Origin: Parelaphostrongylus tenuis
Lineage: Eukaryota > Nematoda > Chromadorea > Rhabditida > Metastrongylidae
Length of the DNA: 64,000 bases
Direction: 5' to 3'
NCBI GenBank assembly: GCA_019055375.1
Contig: JAHQIW010006963.1
Coordinates: 1-64,000 of the forward strand
This document shows positions 35,738 through 48,519 of the stretch, piece after piece (the stretch's first letter is position 1; each line of letters starts with the position of its first letter). The notes under the pieces were generated by a model. That model did no database searches. It had not been told where the DNA came from and was given only the letters and a program-made list of their open reading frames with translations. Made by a program: the position numbers and the translations under genes.

Positions 35738-36324
35738 TGATATGCCAAAACCTTGAAAAGGCTAATATCAGCCTTTGAGAATGAATCGAAGTTTCAAAAT
35801 GAGGTTCTAAAAATAGCAGCAATCTTTTCATCAGGATATTTCTCAAATTTTTGGCCAGAGTAATTCTTCAAACATCACACGAAAATTTTTTTGTTTATCT
35901 GATCCCAAAAGTCTGATTGTTTATTATTGTTGTTACACATAAACGACAGCGCTTAATCTAATTGCTGGCCGCTAATGACAGCAGTGAGCTTGTTCATGAG
36001 CCTCTCCAACAAAATTTTGCAAATTTCCAAGTGTAAAGTGGATTAGAGTGGTTTTTTTTATGAATCACATCTATCACAAGGTTTGCATTGGATATGCTAT
36101 TAACTGAGCGCAATGTTTCGAGAAATGATCTTTTTCGGCAAAACAAGTTGTGAATACTATGCGTTGGAATCATTATATAGGTGGCTTATAAATTACATAT
36201 TAGATATAGCCCCTGAACTTCCCAATAATGTTCATATCTTAATATCCTTGTGATTGAACATTACATCAAAACCCGTCATAAAGATGCATAGACAGTGAAT
36301 GAAAAAAAAAATGCAAAACGAGCG

Positions 36325-36410
36325 TCGGTGGTGCAACGGTTCAGCATGCGCTCAATCAATTGTTTATGCACAGCACTCTACATTATTGGGTTTATTATAA
36401 GATCATACCA
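36325..36410 (+). repeat. tRNA-like repeat fragment
   Basis: GCGTCGGTGGTGCAACGGTT is followed by the GCACTCTACATTATTGGGTT end, as in the other tRNA-like repeats. The B-box half is deleted. Confidence 0.55.
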
Positions 36411-36577
36411 CAGCAAGATGAGGGCCAAGTAAATGATTTCCGAGTGAATGAAAACGTTAATACTTTTAGGTTAGATTGTAATTTCAGCTCAGTGGCTTCA
36501 GCAGTGATGTCCCACTGGCAATCCATGTAAGTAATTGACATCAAACCTCAAGCTCTAGCAACTGAAAAGCAATTTTT

Positions 36578-37300
36578 CAAAGAAATCAGCAGAGCAATAT
36601 AAAAGTAGTAGACAGGGCAACGTTTCCACATGAAACTATAGTAATGATGCTAAAGCGGCAATCCAGGAAGAAGTTCCATGTGAAACCTTTATCTCTGGTA
36701 GTTTGAATGGCGATTTTCAAGTGAAATCTGCAGGGCAATAGAGCTGCAAAACAGGGCAACGTTGCTGCGTGAAACCTCAACAGAAGGGTTGCAGTAGCAA
36801 TTCAATTACGATCTCGACGTGAAACCTTTATCTGTGGTACTTTGAATGGCGACGTCCAAGTGAAATGCAGGGCGATATAGCAATGGTAAACAGGGTGACG
36901 TTTCCATGTCAAACCTCGGTAGTGATGTTACAGCGGCAGTGCAGTGGCGACTTCGATGTGAAATCCTTACGCCGGTGTTGCTTTTGTAATTTGTATAGCA
37001 AATTCTAGGTGAAATCGACAAAGCAATGTACCAGTGATAAGGCTACACTTTCGACAACAACGCGCGACAATGAGCAACAACCTCGGTTCGGAAGCCGTTT
37101 CGTCGTGAAACTTTCAACTCTGGTAGTTTGAATAGCGATTTCCAAGTAAAATCTGCTGGGCAATGTAGAAGTGGTAGACAGGGCAACGTTTTCTACATGA
37201 AAACGTAGAAGTGATGTTGCGGCTGTAGTCCAGAGGCGACTTCGACGTAAAACCTTTTACTCTGGCGCTTTGAATGGAGATTTCAAGTGAAATCTACAAT
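36578..37300. repeat. Satellite-like tandem array, period about 139 bp, five units
   Basis: Unit starts, judged by the CAAGTGAAATCTGCAGGGCA-like motif, fall at 36578, 36718, 36857, about 37006, 37143 and 37283, giving periods of 137-149. Each unit also has GTAGACAGGGCAACGTTT and AACCTTTAACTCTGGTAGTTT-like blocks. Units are diverged, so the array is old. Confidence 0.8.
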
Positions 37301-37404
37301 GCATTACAGCAGTTCATTGCTTTCCACAGTTTGTACTTTCCACATCAATATCGTAGGCGAGTGACTGCGGATAGCACCGATGGAGTTGGAATAAGGCTGA
37401 GAGA

Positions 37405-37505
37405 ATGGCAAAGCAATGGACTCGGTCGGTGTAGTTGATAACGCACTAGCTCCTGATGAGTGTAATCGTGGGTTCAAAACCCATCTGAGGTTGCAAGTTT
37501 TCGTC
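37405..37505 (+). repeat. tRNA-derived repeat
   Basis: A-box-like GTGTAGTTGATAACGC and B-box-like GGGTTCAAAACCC spaced as in a tRNA, followed by GAGGTTGC. No good acceptor stem, so SINE-like rather than a gene. Confidence 0.5.
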
Positions 37506-37509
37506 ACAT

Positions 37510-38560
37510 ATCAGTATCCTTGCGAATGTATTTAACACTAAGGAGTTTCGGTATATTCAGTCATAAAATCGATAGAATAACATCCGAGAAGTCACAGTTT
37601 TGACAACTCTTCCTCTCTTTTGATACTAGTTCTAGAGCAAACGGTTGAAAATGGTGTTTTCGGCCCTTATCAGCGCTTATCACTGGTCTCCGTGTTGGCT
37701 ACCAGGCGAGCCATGTGGGGCAGCCATGTGGTAGCATTATCTTTAGAGCGCTTACTCCAGTCAACATATCCGCGAAAAAAGCTAATAGTGCTTAATGATT
37801 GGGATAGAATTTATGAGAAATTAGAAGTTCATCACATGTGGTCTTAGATCGATTTTTCCAATGAATAAGGCATAAAGCCGTATTTCACGGGTTACATTGC
37901 AGTGATTTTGACCTTTTGATACTGTGAGCAGAGCGAAACCGCTCAAATGACCCATTTCCTAAATGATCAAAAAATATGATGACAACCTCACCCTTGATCA
38001 TCAAGAAAACGGTAAATTATCTAACAGCCATTAGAATCTGTTAAGTGTCTAATACTTAGTAACTTGCAGAAGTAAGTTAAAGTCCATAAATTCTCACCAA
38101 AACCCTGTTTCTTAGACATTAGCACATTGACATAAATTTCTTTTTCTACTTTTCATAGGCTTCACCGTTGCTGAGGGAATGTAACTGAATACCAGACTGA
38201 ATCTACAGCTCGATTGGTCTTCCTCGACAGAATTATCCGAGTTTGAAAGAAATTTAATTATATCTAGGACTTTTTTAAGAATCAGATTAATGCCACAGGA
38301 GAGCATGAAGGGGCACCCGAGGATTATTGTCGAGATTATAACAAGGTAATGAAAGGTAAAGCAACATAGTGCCACTTGTCTTTATCCATACGTTCGAATG
38401 GAAGCTCATAGAGCAAGTCTACAGCCTGACAGGAATGCGCGAATGATGTCTGACTAATCCCCGTCGTTTGATGCTGGACTTGCACGTGATATGGATTATA
38501 AAAGTTGAAATTTCTAGACTTCAGTGATCTCAGTCATTGTGGGGTTCCTATACAAAATAT
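37510..38560. other. No gene seen
   Basis: Nothing recognised on either strand. Confidence 0.3.
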
Positions 38561-38565
38561 CCACA

Positions 38566-39156
38566 TCGCTTAGGGCGTCTTGAGTTGTCCAGAGTTGAGC
38601 AAGAGGAAAAGAGCGGCTTGGAAATGTTTAAGAGCTTGAAGATGTAGTGAAGAGGACAAAAAGCATCTAACTCCGTGCTCACCATACCGACTCAACTGTC
38701 TCTGCCCTAACGTATGCATCAGAAACCTGGTCGCTACGTTAGCAGGATGAAAGATCACTTGGCGCTATGTAGAAAGGTCGATGCTAAGAGCATCTTGTAT
38801 CTCGCAAATGAGAGAAAGGATCCGAAGTTCCATCCCACGTCAACGATGAAGACCAGAGACGCCGTTTCTACACGCCAGGATATCGCAAATAAGGTAGGCC
38901 GGACACGTGATACGCTTCAACGAAAAGCGATGGACGAGATACCGACTAAATTCCTCAGGATATAAAGCGTTTTACAGGAAGACCACCGACCCGATGGATC
39001 GATTACTTCACGAAAGACATAGAAGAAAGATACGATGCTCAATGAATCCCCAGGGTGAGGTGGATCCACTGGTCTACTCTTGCACGCGATAGGAAAAATG
39101 GAACCCGCTTGAGTCACTCGACAATCAACGGGACTACTGGTGATACAGGTGAAAGG
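38566..39156 (+). mobile_element. RTE 3' fragment
   Basis: Plus-strand copy colinear with 52811-53400: RAAWKCLRA, VVKRTK, NVCIRNLVA region, HARISQIR, AGHVIRFNEKRWTRYRL, DPMDRLL region, then the TGATACAGG-type tail at 39138-39152. Multiple frameshifts; 5'-truncated after the reverse transcriptase. Confidence 0.8.
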
Positions 39157-39159
39157 TGG

Positions 39160-39600
39160 TGGATAGAATGATAGAACAATGAGCGCAAACATCTAAAAAT
39201 ATCAGTAAGGGAGAACAACCGAGAAAATATTGACCGCCGCATCCACTTTTGAAAGCTATCTGGCAGGAATTCACAATTTCACGTGTCGAGAACAAATGTG
39301 ATTTACAAGCATTCTATACTGTTTTCAAACCTTCGATTTCCTCAATTTCAGAATAACCTTCAATTTCAACTTTCAATAAAACTCAGTGATGTTGATCAAT
39401 ATTTCACCTGTATCGATGGGCTAACAGTGGTTTTTAGGAATCGTTACTATGTCAGCAAATCTCACAGTGCGGTGATTCACTCTACTCAATTCGTTTTGAT
39501 GCGACGGCTGCAAAGGTCAACATCAGAGGAAGAAATCTGTGGATATTTGATTAGAATAATCGTGGGTCTAATGAAGACGAAACCGCTGAAACGTTAGGCA
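39160..39600 (+). other. Open frame ending in a hammerhead-like motif
   Basis: A 104-codon plus-strand frame (39283-39597) has no recognised domain. Its end overlaps a degenerate hammerhead-like string (TCTAATGAAGACG, CCGCTGAAACGTTAGGC), as at 34861 and 43984, so it is probably repeat sequence and not a gene. Confidence 0.3.
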
Positions 39601-39859
39601 TCATATAGATCATGAAAACCGTGTCAGCTTATCATCAAAAATGGAATTTAGAATGGAACTACTCTTAATCTATGTTCCAATGGAGAGTGTCTCTCATTTT
39701 TCAAACAGCGTAAGCAGGAGTACTTATATCAAATGCCGTTTTCGCCAAAAGTCGAGGTGGGCTTATCAGACAAAGGATTCTTGAGCTTTGATGGTAATAT
39801 TAGGTTAAGAAAAAAGTTCTCTAACACCTGCTGAAAATTCAAAGTTCATACATAGATTC

Positions 39860-40220
39860 AATCAAAAACAACAGTAAGTACTTTTCAAAATAGAGTGACC
39901 ATTATCCACGACTTTCTGTCGACGATCTGCAGGCTTCTGGATCATCTTGTGATACAATTCTTTAAGCTTTGGATAAAAAAAAAACTCCTGGTATGCCTCT
40001 TCAAGTTGGTCAAATGTCTCAAATCGACGCACACAGAGTAAATGTTCCACTGAGCGGAAAAGACCATGAACGGAGGACACAGTATGGTATTGCATGCAGC
40101 CTGGGTGCATCAAGACCTCGACTTTCTTCGATTCATTGAACTTTTCCTTACTCTTCTTTGCGCTGTGAGGTTTCGCATTGTCTTACCGAATCAGCGCGCG
40201 CTTTCAACGACTTCCTTCAA
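39860..40220 (-). pseudogene. Mariner transposase C-terminal relic
   Basis: The minus strand reads CETSQRKEE in a broken frame (the DNARPH region), then VLMHPGCMQYHTVSSVHGLF and RSVEHLL, then RFETFDQLEEAYQEFFFYPK and RQKVVDNGHSIL. This follows the mariner order through HPPYSPDLxPSDYHLFRSL to WQKVVxxNG. The SPDL catalytic segment is scrambled. No intact terminal repeats were seen. Confidence 0.75.
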
Positions 40221-40329
40221 ATTTGATGCACTTTAACTGCGATGTCATGGGAATTTCTTATGGAAATATTTCTGAGATATCATAAAAACATTAACCGATA
40301 CTGTGTAAAACAAACGTAAAATGTGAATT

Positions 40330-41330
40330 TTCGATTGCGCTAGGAAACTATACCCTCAACCTTATCTTTGAGATATCCTTTTATTACAATAAGTTGATCC
40401 ATAGGAGCAGTTTTTTGCTTTTGCAAATTTTTGAATCCTATGGTTGAAGGCTAGACGCAATCATGGTATTCGGTAAGTATTTCATGTTTCGAAGCCTAAG
40501 TGAGGTTGTTATGAGGCTGTAAGACTGAATAAGGAAATTTTGAAAGCTCTTACGCTCACCGTGTAAAAAATCTCTTTATGAACCCTGTATTAACTCAAGA
40601 ATGCAGAAAATTATTGCTTATTTATAATTGATAAGAACTGCTTTTGGAGTAGTGCCACACTGTATGCCAGCTACGAAATGGTACAGAATGCACTGCAGAA
40701 TGCATTATCCTTCAAAAGGTAGATCACAGTGGATGACAGGTGATTAACGTTCAGTTTTTGAAAAAAGACAACGTCGAGTAGAGGAATTCATGCGAGTAGT
40801 TCTTCAGTCCAAAAGATTTGATTTGACGTGACTACGACGATTCACATCGTTAGAATGAATGGCTATGGACAATCGACATCACTATGGCTCTAAAGAAGGC
40901 AAGGGCGCACAAATTTTAATCTAATGAAATCTCTACAACAACCTCGTGATAGTTAGTAAACGTTTAAAACTAACCGACAAAGCACTCTGTGTTGAGCCAT
41001 TTTTTCGCCATGCATTCGACTTTTTAAGAGCCGTAAAAGATGGACTGTAACACTTTCCCACACAATGAGTTGCGATAATATGGCAATGCATTGTGCTTGT
41101 GCATATTTAGAAAAGAAAACATTGATCATTACCTCAATGTTATACATCTCCGTAGGAGAGTGGCAGTCAGTTTTCCGATTTCGGAATGATGGGATGGAGG
41201 AGGATGGTTTGGATGGTGCATGGATCGTAACAGCGACTGATTTTGTTTAAAGCCGGGCACCTGTAGGCAATATAGTACGAAATTTCTTCTACGTAATCTC
41301 TTGCCTGGATAATATTTTTGGCCATAATAG
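40330..41330. other. No gene seen
   Basis: No recognised coding or repeat content. Confidence 0.3.
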
Positions 41331-41334
41331 AGTT

Positions 41335-41412
41335 GTGGGGGCTCCGTAGCCGAGTGTGTGTAACGCTCGTCGCGCCGTGCATGGATGCGAGCTCCACACC
41401 CAAGCCTTTTCG
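41335..41412 (+). repeat. tRNA-like sequence (SINE head or tRNA pseudogene)
   Basis: GCTCCGTAGCCGAGTG is a good A box and GGATGCGAGCTCC sits where a B box should be. The T arm forms four pairs and the acceptor stem does not close, so a functional tRNA is unlikely. Confidence 0.4.
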
Positions 41413-41419
41413 GCAATCA

Positions 41420-43970
41420 ACTACAACGTCTTGTGGAACGCCACAGCCAGGCTATCCTTAAAATTGCAAGGAAACTCGCAACCAGCATTTTACAGCGTTG
41501 AAGAAGAAGAGCAAAAACAAATTGAATGCTAGAAACTGCTGGGAAGCGCACAGGTAGAAAAAAAAACAATAAACGGCTGTGAAGATGGATCAATAAATTG
41601 TCTGAAAATGAAGTTGTTTCCGGGGCCATTTCTATAATTTGAGGTTTTCATTAAATATCGGTGATGAGAAAGTACTGGATAATTATCAAGAAAAGGGCCT
41701 TTATTAATATGATAAGTGAAAAATGGCGTAAGTAAAAGTTCTTTCCCGATAATCACTTTGCTAAAAAAAAAAAAACGCGAAAAACTTAATGAGACAGCGA
41801 GGTTCGAGGCGATTCCACATCCCATGTTCTGCTCATGCTCAGCACCCCTGTCGCTGCTCTTATTATTGTCATATATTGCTGTAAAACTGGGCGGAGACCA
41901 GGTGTTGTGCACTTAGAAGACAGTGGGCCAGTCAAAAGATGTTATCATATACATGCTTTCAATCTATAACCGGCTTCTTTTATCGGTGTTTCTCCACGTA
42001 AGAGTTAAAGACTAAAAACACCAAGAACCTAATAAGTAATGTGCTGCTAAAATTCCAGGTTTTCAAATTTTTCAGTGAAAATTTGCCAAATACTTTTACA
42101 GTGCCAGAAACACCGACGAGAATCGAGCAATCTTATAAGAGTTCATATTTTCGCAACTACACTCTTGCGAATACTCTTACGACGAAAATCATAATAATAG
42201 GAGAGTCCAAAAATTTGTATACTGTCAAATTAGAACGAAATTTGAACTGCAGATGCAATTCATAGGAACGAAAGTAGATCGTTGATGATTAATATTCGAT
42301 ATCAGTAACTGATAACTTCATAAAGTGACACCACCTACTGAGTTTTTTTTCTGAGCATTGGACTACATCCGGCCGATTGTGTACCGAACACTCCGGAAAT
42401 GTTGCCGCTTCGGCTGGGCGAAACTTCAGCGTCAGCCGCCAATGACGCTGTCCTCTCCAGTGAGGGCATGCGACGTCGAAATCGTGACATCTGAACACAA
42501 CACATAACTCATTATGATATGACATGAACAAAAGTGTGAATGTGAGCAATTACGCACAAGCAAAGGTTTTTTTTAGAAGGGGTAGGAATGCAGAAGTAAA
42601 GTACATTCGATGCGTTGATGAGCAGACATGCCTCTGAGACTCTGATGTGCGTCTTCTCCTCAGATATTAGGAAATGTAAAGTAAGTGTTAAAGTGACAAT
42701 AATTGTGGGTCATAAAGCGGAGAGGGATTCGGAATATGGACTTCTGGTTTCTGCGATGTTCAATCAAATTATCCATTCCGAATAAATACAATTACCATAC
42801 TGACGAAAAGCAAATGGGTGGGTTTACGAGTAGTAGTCAAGTGGTTAAGAAGTAAACAGGAAATTTTCCTCGCTAAAGAAGCAAGATAGTACTGAAAAGA
42901 CAGTGGAATTCGTTCTGTGCTGAAAGAAGTCACACTAAAAAGGCACCAAGTGGGGAGCCACAATTGAGTAGACCACGAGTACTCTGTGATAGAGATGCGA
43001 AAAAAAAATTGCAGCAAAATTTTCGTTATCATTTTTAAAAAGGTTAAAATACTGGACACTGGTCAATTCATTAGTGATTTCACTGGAGCACGGCTCTATG
43101 GTATAAACGTAGAGGTGATTCTCTGGACATTCGACTCATTCAGACACTTGCAAAAGACAGCCGAGGTATCGTGTCTGCTTTTTTATCTAAATAAGTTTTA
43201 CACAATCATAGAACCAACTTATCGACTCGAGGCATATTATGCTCAGGAATGGACGACCATGCTTTAGTGTTTCTTGCACTACACCTATAATCATTGCAAT
43301 GCGTGCGCTCAGTCATTCCCATATCATGAATGAAGGTTTCTACCATTACGGGTCTACATATAAACCTCATTTCAATTATGAATAAACCCGCAAGTACACA
43401 CAATTTCCGCCTCCTCCTTCCCACCACTGTCTTGACCGACTTGCTTGTTCTCACTAAAAAACCGTCTAAGCAGTGAAAATCAAAGATTCAAGGAGAGATC
43501 GTATTTTTTTGAGCTTTCTATGGAAAGCATAACATACTGGATTGGCAGTGTACAATACATAGGAACGAATTATAATATTAGAAACGTCGACTCGAATTAC
43601 ATGTAATTAACAGATTAACAATGATAAAGAGATAGCATTAATTATTTTGTTTGAGGAAACACATCTACATATTAGAAAATTGAATGCGTTATGTCAAGAG
43701 AACACCGTAAAATGTTGGTTAGAATACTCAAGGAAGAAAGTGGATTTTAATGCGATATTGAAATGTCTATGGGAGTTGAATGGTCGCAAATGCAAAATCA
43801 ATAAATTATTTACACGACTAATCTCATATCCGCTTTATTGAACTGGGGAAAATAATTCCCAGGACTGAAAATCCATCAACCCTGGCATTTATTGAATAAT
43901 TCGGTATTTTAGAACAGTCCTCACCCATGCAAAACTCTGTGCAGCCGGCCTACACAATACTAATGGACCA
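41420..43970. other. No gene seen
   Basis: 2.5 kb with only chance-like open frames. A TTTTCAG acceptor near 42070 is not backed by coding content. Confidence 0.3.
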
Positions 43971-43983
43971 TAGAACAATAAAA

Positions 43984-44018
43984 CCGCTCTGAAAAAGACG
44001 TAACAGACGAAACGTCGG
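43984..44018 (+). ncRNA. Degenerate hammerhead-like motif (class B)
   Basis: CGCT, CTGAAAA (conserved G8 lost), a GAC-type hairpin, ACGAAACGTC, GGC. Layout matches class B but the core is mutated. Confidence 0.4.
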
Positions 44019-44129
44019 CTATAGTATTGCTATTGTGCTGTAGTACTATTGTAATGAATAAATGCTAGTGTTATCAACCCCGGGTTTGTTTATCAAAGGA
44101 AATCACTGGATCAATATAAAAGTACTTTT

Positions 44130-44370
44130 CTGTTATCAGACGAGAGCTTTTGAAGCAGAATTTTCGCTGCAGAAAGAACTGCACCTAGACGTTTAGTGAT
44201 TTTAAGCGCTCAAATCATGTAGGAAAATCAAAAAATGTATTTGTTTTTTGAAAGGGCTTTTTTTATTGCACTGTAGCGAGATAATATGGTGCTTCACTCT
44301 CGTCGTACAGACCGCGCTTGCATTTCGCAGAAGTGTACTCTTTCCTCAGACTAATAGTAATCATTCGATG
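44130..44370. repeat. Dispersed repeat (class R) fragment
   Basis: Shares GAAAGGGCTTTTTTTATTGC and CGCGCTTGCATTTCGCA-type blocks with other class R copies. Confidence 0.4.
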
Positions 44371-44394
44371 GTTCAAACATGTTTTAAATATACC

Positions 44395-44525
44395 CAGTGA
44401 TGTAGAGCGATGTCAAAGCCTTTGCGTCAGCCTGGACTCGAGCCCACATTTCATTCTGTTCAGGAGCGCGTGCTCTAACCCGTTGCACTGCTGACGCCCA
44501 TTCTGCACACCACTCTTTCTAAGTT
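44395..44525 (-). repeat. tRNA-like repeat copy
   Basis: GTGATGTAGAGCGATG end, TTTGCGTCAGCCTGGACTCG, then a minus-strand A-box-like region and GCACACCACTC. Same family as 18.7 and 52.1 kb. Confidence 0.6.
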
Positions 44526-44539
44526 ACAGCGCATCTATT

Positions 44540-45450
44540 TATCAGCCGCCAACCGTCAACGGCCTAGCCCGGGAAGTCGGTGTCAACGCTAAAAAGCGGT
44601 CAAACAAAAAGAAATTGGTATTTAATTTTGTAGACAATATTCTCCATAATATAACGAATGATGTCTACCTATTCTCAAGTGCAAATCACTGATTTATATT
44701 ATTACACTCAACCCGTACACCCTGATTTCGTATGTCTATGTTAAGAATAATTGTCCGAACACTCTCGTGACTACCGTAACTTAGATGACCTGTCTTTGTG
44801 TAAGTCGCTTGATCTAGCTTGTTTTGGTGCTTTGACCTTTTGACGTGAAGTTGTTGTCAAGTGTGCTCTGCAATCTTATTGTGGAATCTCCAACCTAGCT
44901 CTATTTTTGTTTCCCTAAGCTTGAACCCGCCCTTTGGTGAAATGTATGTAAATGGCCGCAGGTTAATTCTAGGCTACTCTTCGATTGTTCTTCGGTTCGA
45001 CTTCGATTTGCCTTCTTCCGCTTATTCTGTCGTCTATGTAATATCCTATATAGCCCATTGATATTGTTGTAGCGTTTTAATAAAGATAAATTGATAATCC
45101 AAGACAAAGAGTTTGGTAAAGAGGTATCTAACAAAAGTCCCGCGTGGCCTAAACAACTCAATATAACCACTGAACAGCCTTTGCTACAATTTCCGTTTTG
45201 CAGAAGCTTTAGATAAAACATATAACTCATATACTCTGTGATTTCCTCTGCACGTTCACAAGCTATCCGTGCATAGACTTGAGCCGCTTAGGCTTAAGCT
45301 TAGGCTTAGTAATGGGTTTATCTGTTAATCCCTACAGGACGACGTGTACCAGCTAAGGCACTCGATTGTTTGAAGCATTTTCTCGCTGGACATAACTTTT
45401 CTCTTAGACATTTGGTAACCATTCGAAAGCCTATATTTTTGCAATTTCAA
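44540..45450. other. No gene seen
   Basis: Includes a very short run of TTAGGC-like units at 45287-45310, noted but not called telomeric. Confidence 0.3.
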
Positions 45451-45459
45451 AAATTCATC

Positions 45460-48290
45460 TGATTTTTGAAAAAACTTTTCTATGACGTTGTAGCAGCGAA
45501 AAGAAATTATTTTTCACCTCAATTTGCTTCATTTACTCTGCTGGAGCTTCGATATGGCTCCTCACCAAAATCTTATCAGTCATTTATTAGCCCAAATTTC
45601 GAACATTTGATGCTGTAATCAATTTTTAATGATTATCAAAGAACGCTGTAAGAGCGAAAAGAAGATTGCTTTTTACACTTGGAATGTTTACTCCGCCGCT
45701 TGGACGTCATGGCTGGTTTATAGATATTTATAAGCACAGTTTTTTACGCTAAAGTGTTTTATCGCCACGAAAAGGATGGAATGTTACGGGCGAAAGTTTC
45801 ATAAAGGTAATTTTTGTAGAACGAACAGCCACATGTTGAAAACTCCTTTTGTTCTCGTGAGGAAAGCACGTAGATGCATATTATTTTCAACTGTTGTGGC
45901 GCAAATTTTTCCTCATTTTATTTGTATTTTGATGTCATTCGACAGCCTGAGAAAAACTGATGTTGAAACTAAGCTTATTTCGTAAAAAAGATGTCCTTTA
46001 CAGTATGTTGTACTGTAAAAAAAAAGGATAACGTCTTGCTTAGGTGTGATTGGCTCGATGTTTGAACTTTACAGTAGGTTTAGTTGGAAATGATGTAGTG
46101 ATATTTTGGTTTCAAGGGATCATTATTACAATGGAAAGATAGATCGTTATTGAAGGAGTTTCTACAAGTGTATTTTTTAGTAAAAAGAATGTACAATGTC
46201 CTGAAGCCCCAACTTTTCAATACAAAAGCTACCCTTTTGGGATAACAGCGCACTTTCAGCACATTTTTCCAATTAGTTTCGAAAAATCGTAAGGATTCAG
46301 TTCAAAGACACATCTTGACGATGCACAAATCTCAGAAAATACTTATATAGAGATTTTTTTCTTCATATTTAGTAGAAGCAAATCTTGAGAAATTTTTTAT
46401 TCGTAGGTTATGGGCTACTTCTGTGGGAAAAGTGCAATTTCTTCACTTCCAAATTTGGAACTTTCCACTGATGTTGTAGATTTTATACTCAGAATATCCA
46501 ATAATCACCATCCAGCACAATTTATATCAGTCTATAACAAATTACCTCTATCATGAATCACCACCAATCAACAGTTCAAATTCGTTGTGTTGAATTCATT
46601 GCAATCAAATATTGTACATCCTTCCCTTTCACTGAATGTCAGTAGTCACTTTGTAGCTTGAGAAATGTGGAATTTAGCGCTGAGCTTGATTTTCCGAAAG
46701 ACCTTCTTACTGCAATTACCAATTAATAGAAATATACACCTCACCTTGAGATAGGCAAACCCGTTAGATGGACGGGTTTTGCTAATAGTTATATAGCGAA
46801 ATTGTATGTTCAAGGCACTATGACGTCATAAAATATGGAATGTCACTAAAGCGACTTTCTTATAGTTGTTATTAGCAAGGAACTCTCATGCATTCACAGA
46901 ATCCGTATTTAACAGTATAGGAAAAACATTTTTGGGGAATGAACATATTTCCTAGTCTTGTTGCGTTCTCGCCTATCGTGTGAGAACGAGAGCGTCTTTA
47001 CCAGACACCATTCTTCTGATCGACATGATATGCTGTGCTACAATCAGCTGTCAAAAATCGCGCATGTAGATTACGTAGAAGTCGATTAAAATCTTGTACA
47101 CGACCTTTACTTTCTCTTGAACACCTATCATCAAGAAAGAGTAGGGTAAGATTTTTGTGCATTTACCAATTATCCTTTTATCATTGTCTCTCGATCTAAT
47201 TGGCGACAATTTTATGCAGTACTGGCTGGAAGTTCAAAGGTCTCCCTTCCATGATTACCTCAGGAAGGTCAAATTGACTCGCATTTCCCCAGTCGATCCA
47301 AAGGTACACTTCCGAAAAAGTCAATGTGGAGTGACAATGAACAAACAAGAAATTTGCAGGACTGACTAGATTTTTTCTGAACACGTCTGTAGCTCATCGC
47401 ACAGAGTTTTTTCCGAATGCGAATTAATTTGACCCCTTTTCGTATATACGATCCATAAATGATTCCTAAAAGTCAGCATAGTATATGCACGCAAGCCATG
47501 AAAGAGGAGGGAGACACCCATGGGAATCAGAAAACGGCCAGGCCTGTGATATGCTAATGGACAGAAACACCTGCACGCGATCATAGTGGGGTAATATTGA
47601 GTTCTTGGAGCTTGAGGGAGATAAATGGAATCGCCTTGAGGGCAACCAACTAAAAAAATACAGAGAACAGGCAAAATAAATTGAATGTACAATGGCAAAG
47701 GCAAACGGATAATGCTCATAGCAAAGATAAATGGATATGTAACAACCAAAAGCTCACAGAAATATATGCTCTTCTATAGTTTCAGCTAACAGATTCCTAC
47801 TCTCGAAGTACACTATTGATTCAAATATATTGGTGCTATCTATAAACCACTATCGCATTCAGTATGCACAATCCTTATTAAATAACTATTTTTTATTCAT
47901 AATAGTGGTGATAACTCTGAGTGCTGTACATTATGAAAATTATTCAAGACTTGAAGATTTATACCGTATTGTCTTTGTAGAACTTATTACATTTGGTTGA
48001 ATGTCAAAAACACTACGATTGCGTAGTAAACCAGGGCTTTGCATCATACATAAGAGCTACACATGCTCCAATAGCATATGAGAGGGTACAGAAAATTGTA
48101 TAGTATCCAAACAATACAAGAATCCAATATGTTCAACAAAATAGAGAAGAAAAACTTAATCAAGCAATGGAAATCGCGCATCGCTGCTCAATTCGCACTA
48201 CGTGCACTGATTTCTAGAGTCGTCCCTTAGGGGTTAGAGTGAAACTAAAATGGTGAGTCGATATTTGTAACAATAGGACATAGTTTATTT
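45460..48290. other. Mostly unrecognised, class R patches near its start
   Basis: 45460-45740 shares TTCTATGACGTTGTAGCAGCG and TCATTTGATGCTGTAATCAA-like blocks with class R. The rest has no supported feature; a 127-codon hydrophobic minus frame at 47366-47749 is judged chance. Confidence 0.3.
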
Positions 48291-48510
48291 ACAGTTTCAA
48301 CACAAAAATTGCAGGAGTCTCGACGGAACGGGTAAAATTCCTCAAGGAAAACGTAAATCCGCGCGATAGCGCGCGGCGCGTGCGAAAACACATTTTTATT
48401 TCCCATCTTAGATTGCTGTAAGACAGGCCTTCTTAAACCTTTCGGGACCACCAGCTGTAATAGCCACGCGCAGTGCAAACCGCAACCCTGATGCACAATT
48501 TTTGGTATCT
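48290..48510. repeat. Dispersed repeat (class R) fragment
   Basis: GCGCGATAGCGCGCGGCGCG, then ACACATTTTTATTTCCCATC and TTGCTGTAAGACAGGCCTTC, matching the 2.1- and 55.7-kb copies. Confidence 0.45.
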
Positions 48511-48519
48511 GATTAGGCT

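Noticed and set aside
37452..37462. CTGATGAG on the plus strand
   Set aside because: It lies in a tRNA-like repeat and lacks the remaining hammerhead core.
41335..41412. Functional tRNA gene
   Set aside because: The acceptor stem does not close and the B box is weak; kept only as a tRNA-like repeat.
41529..41912. 127-codon minus-strand open frame
   Set aside because: Low-complexity Phe/Ser-rich composition and no motif; likely chance.
45287..45310. TTAGGC-like telomere repeat
   Set aside because: Only about three imperfect units; too short to call an interstitial telomere.
47366..47749. 127-codon minus-strand open frame, hydrophobic
   Set aside because: No recognisable domain, no splice or promoter context; the length is possible by chance in 64 kb on six frames.
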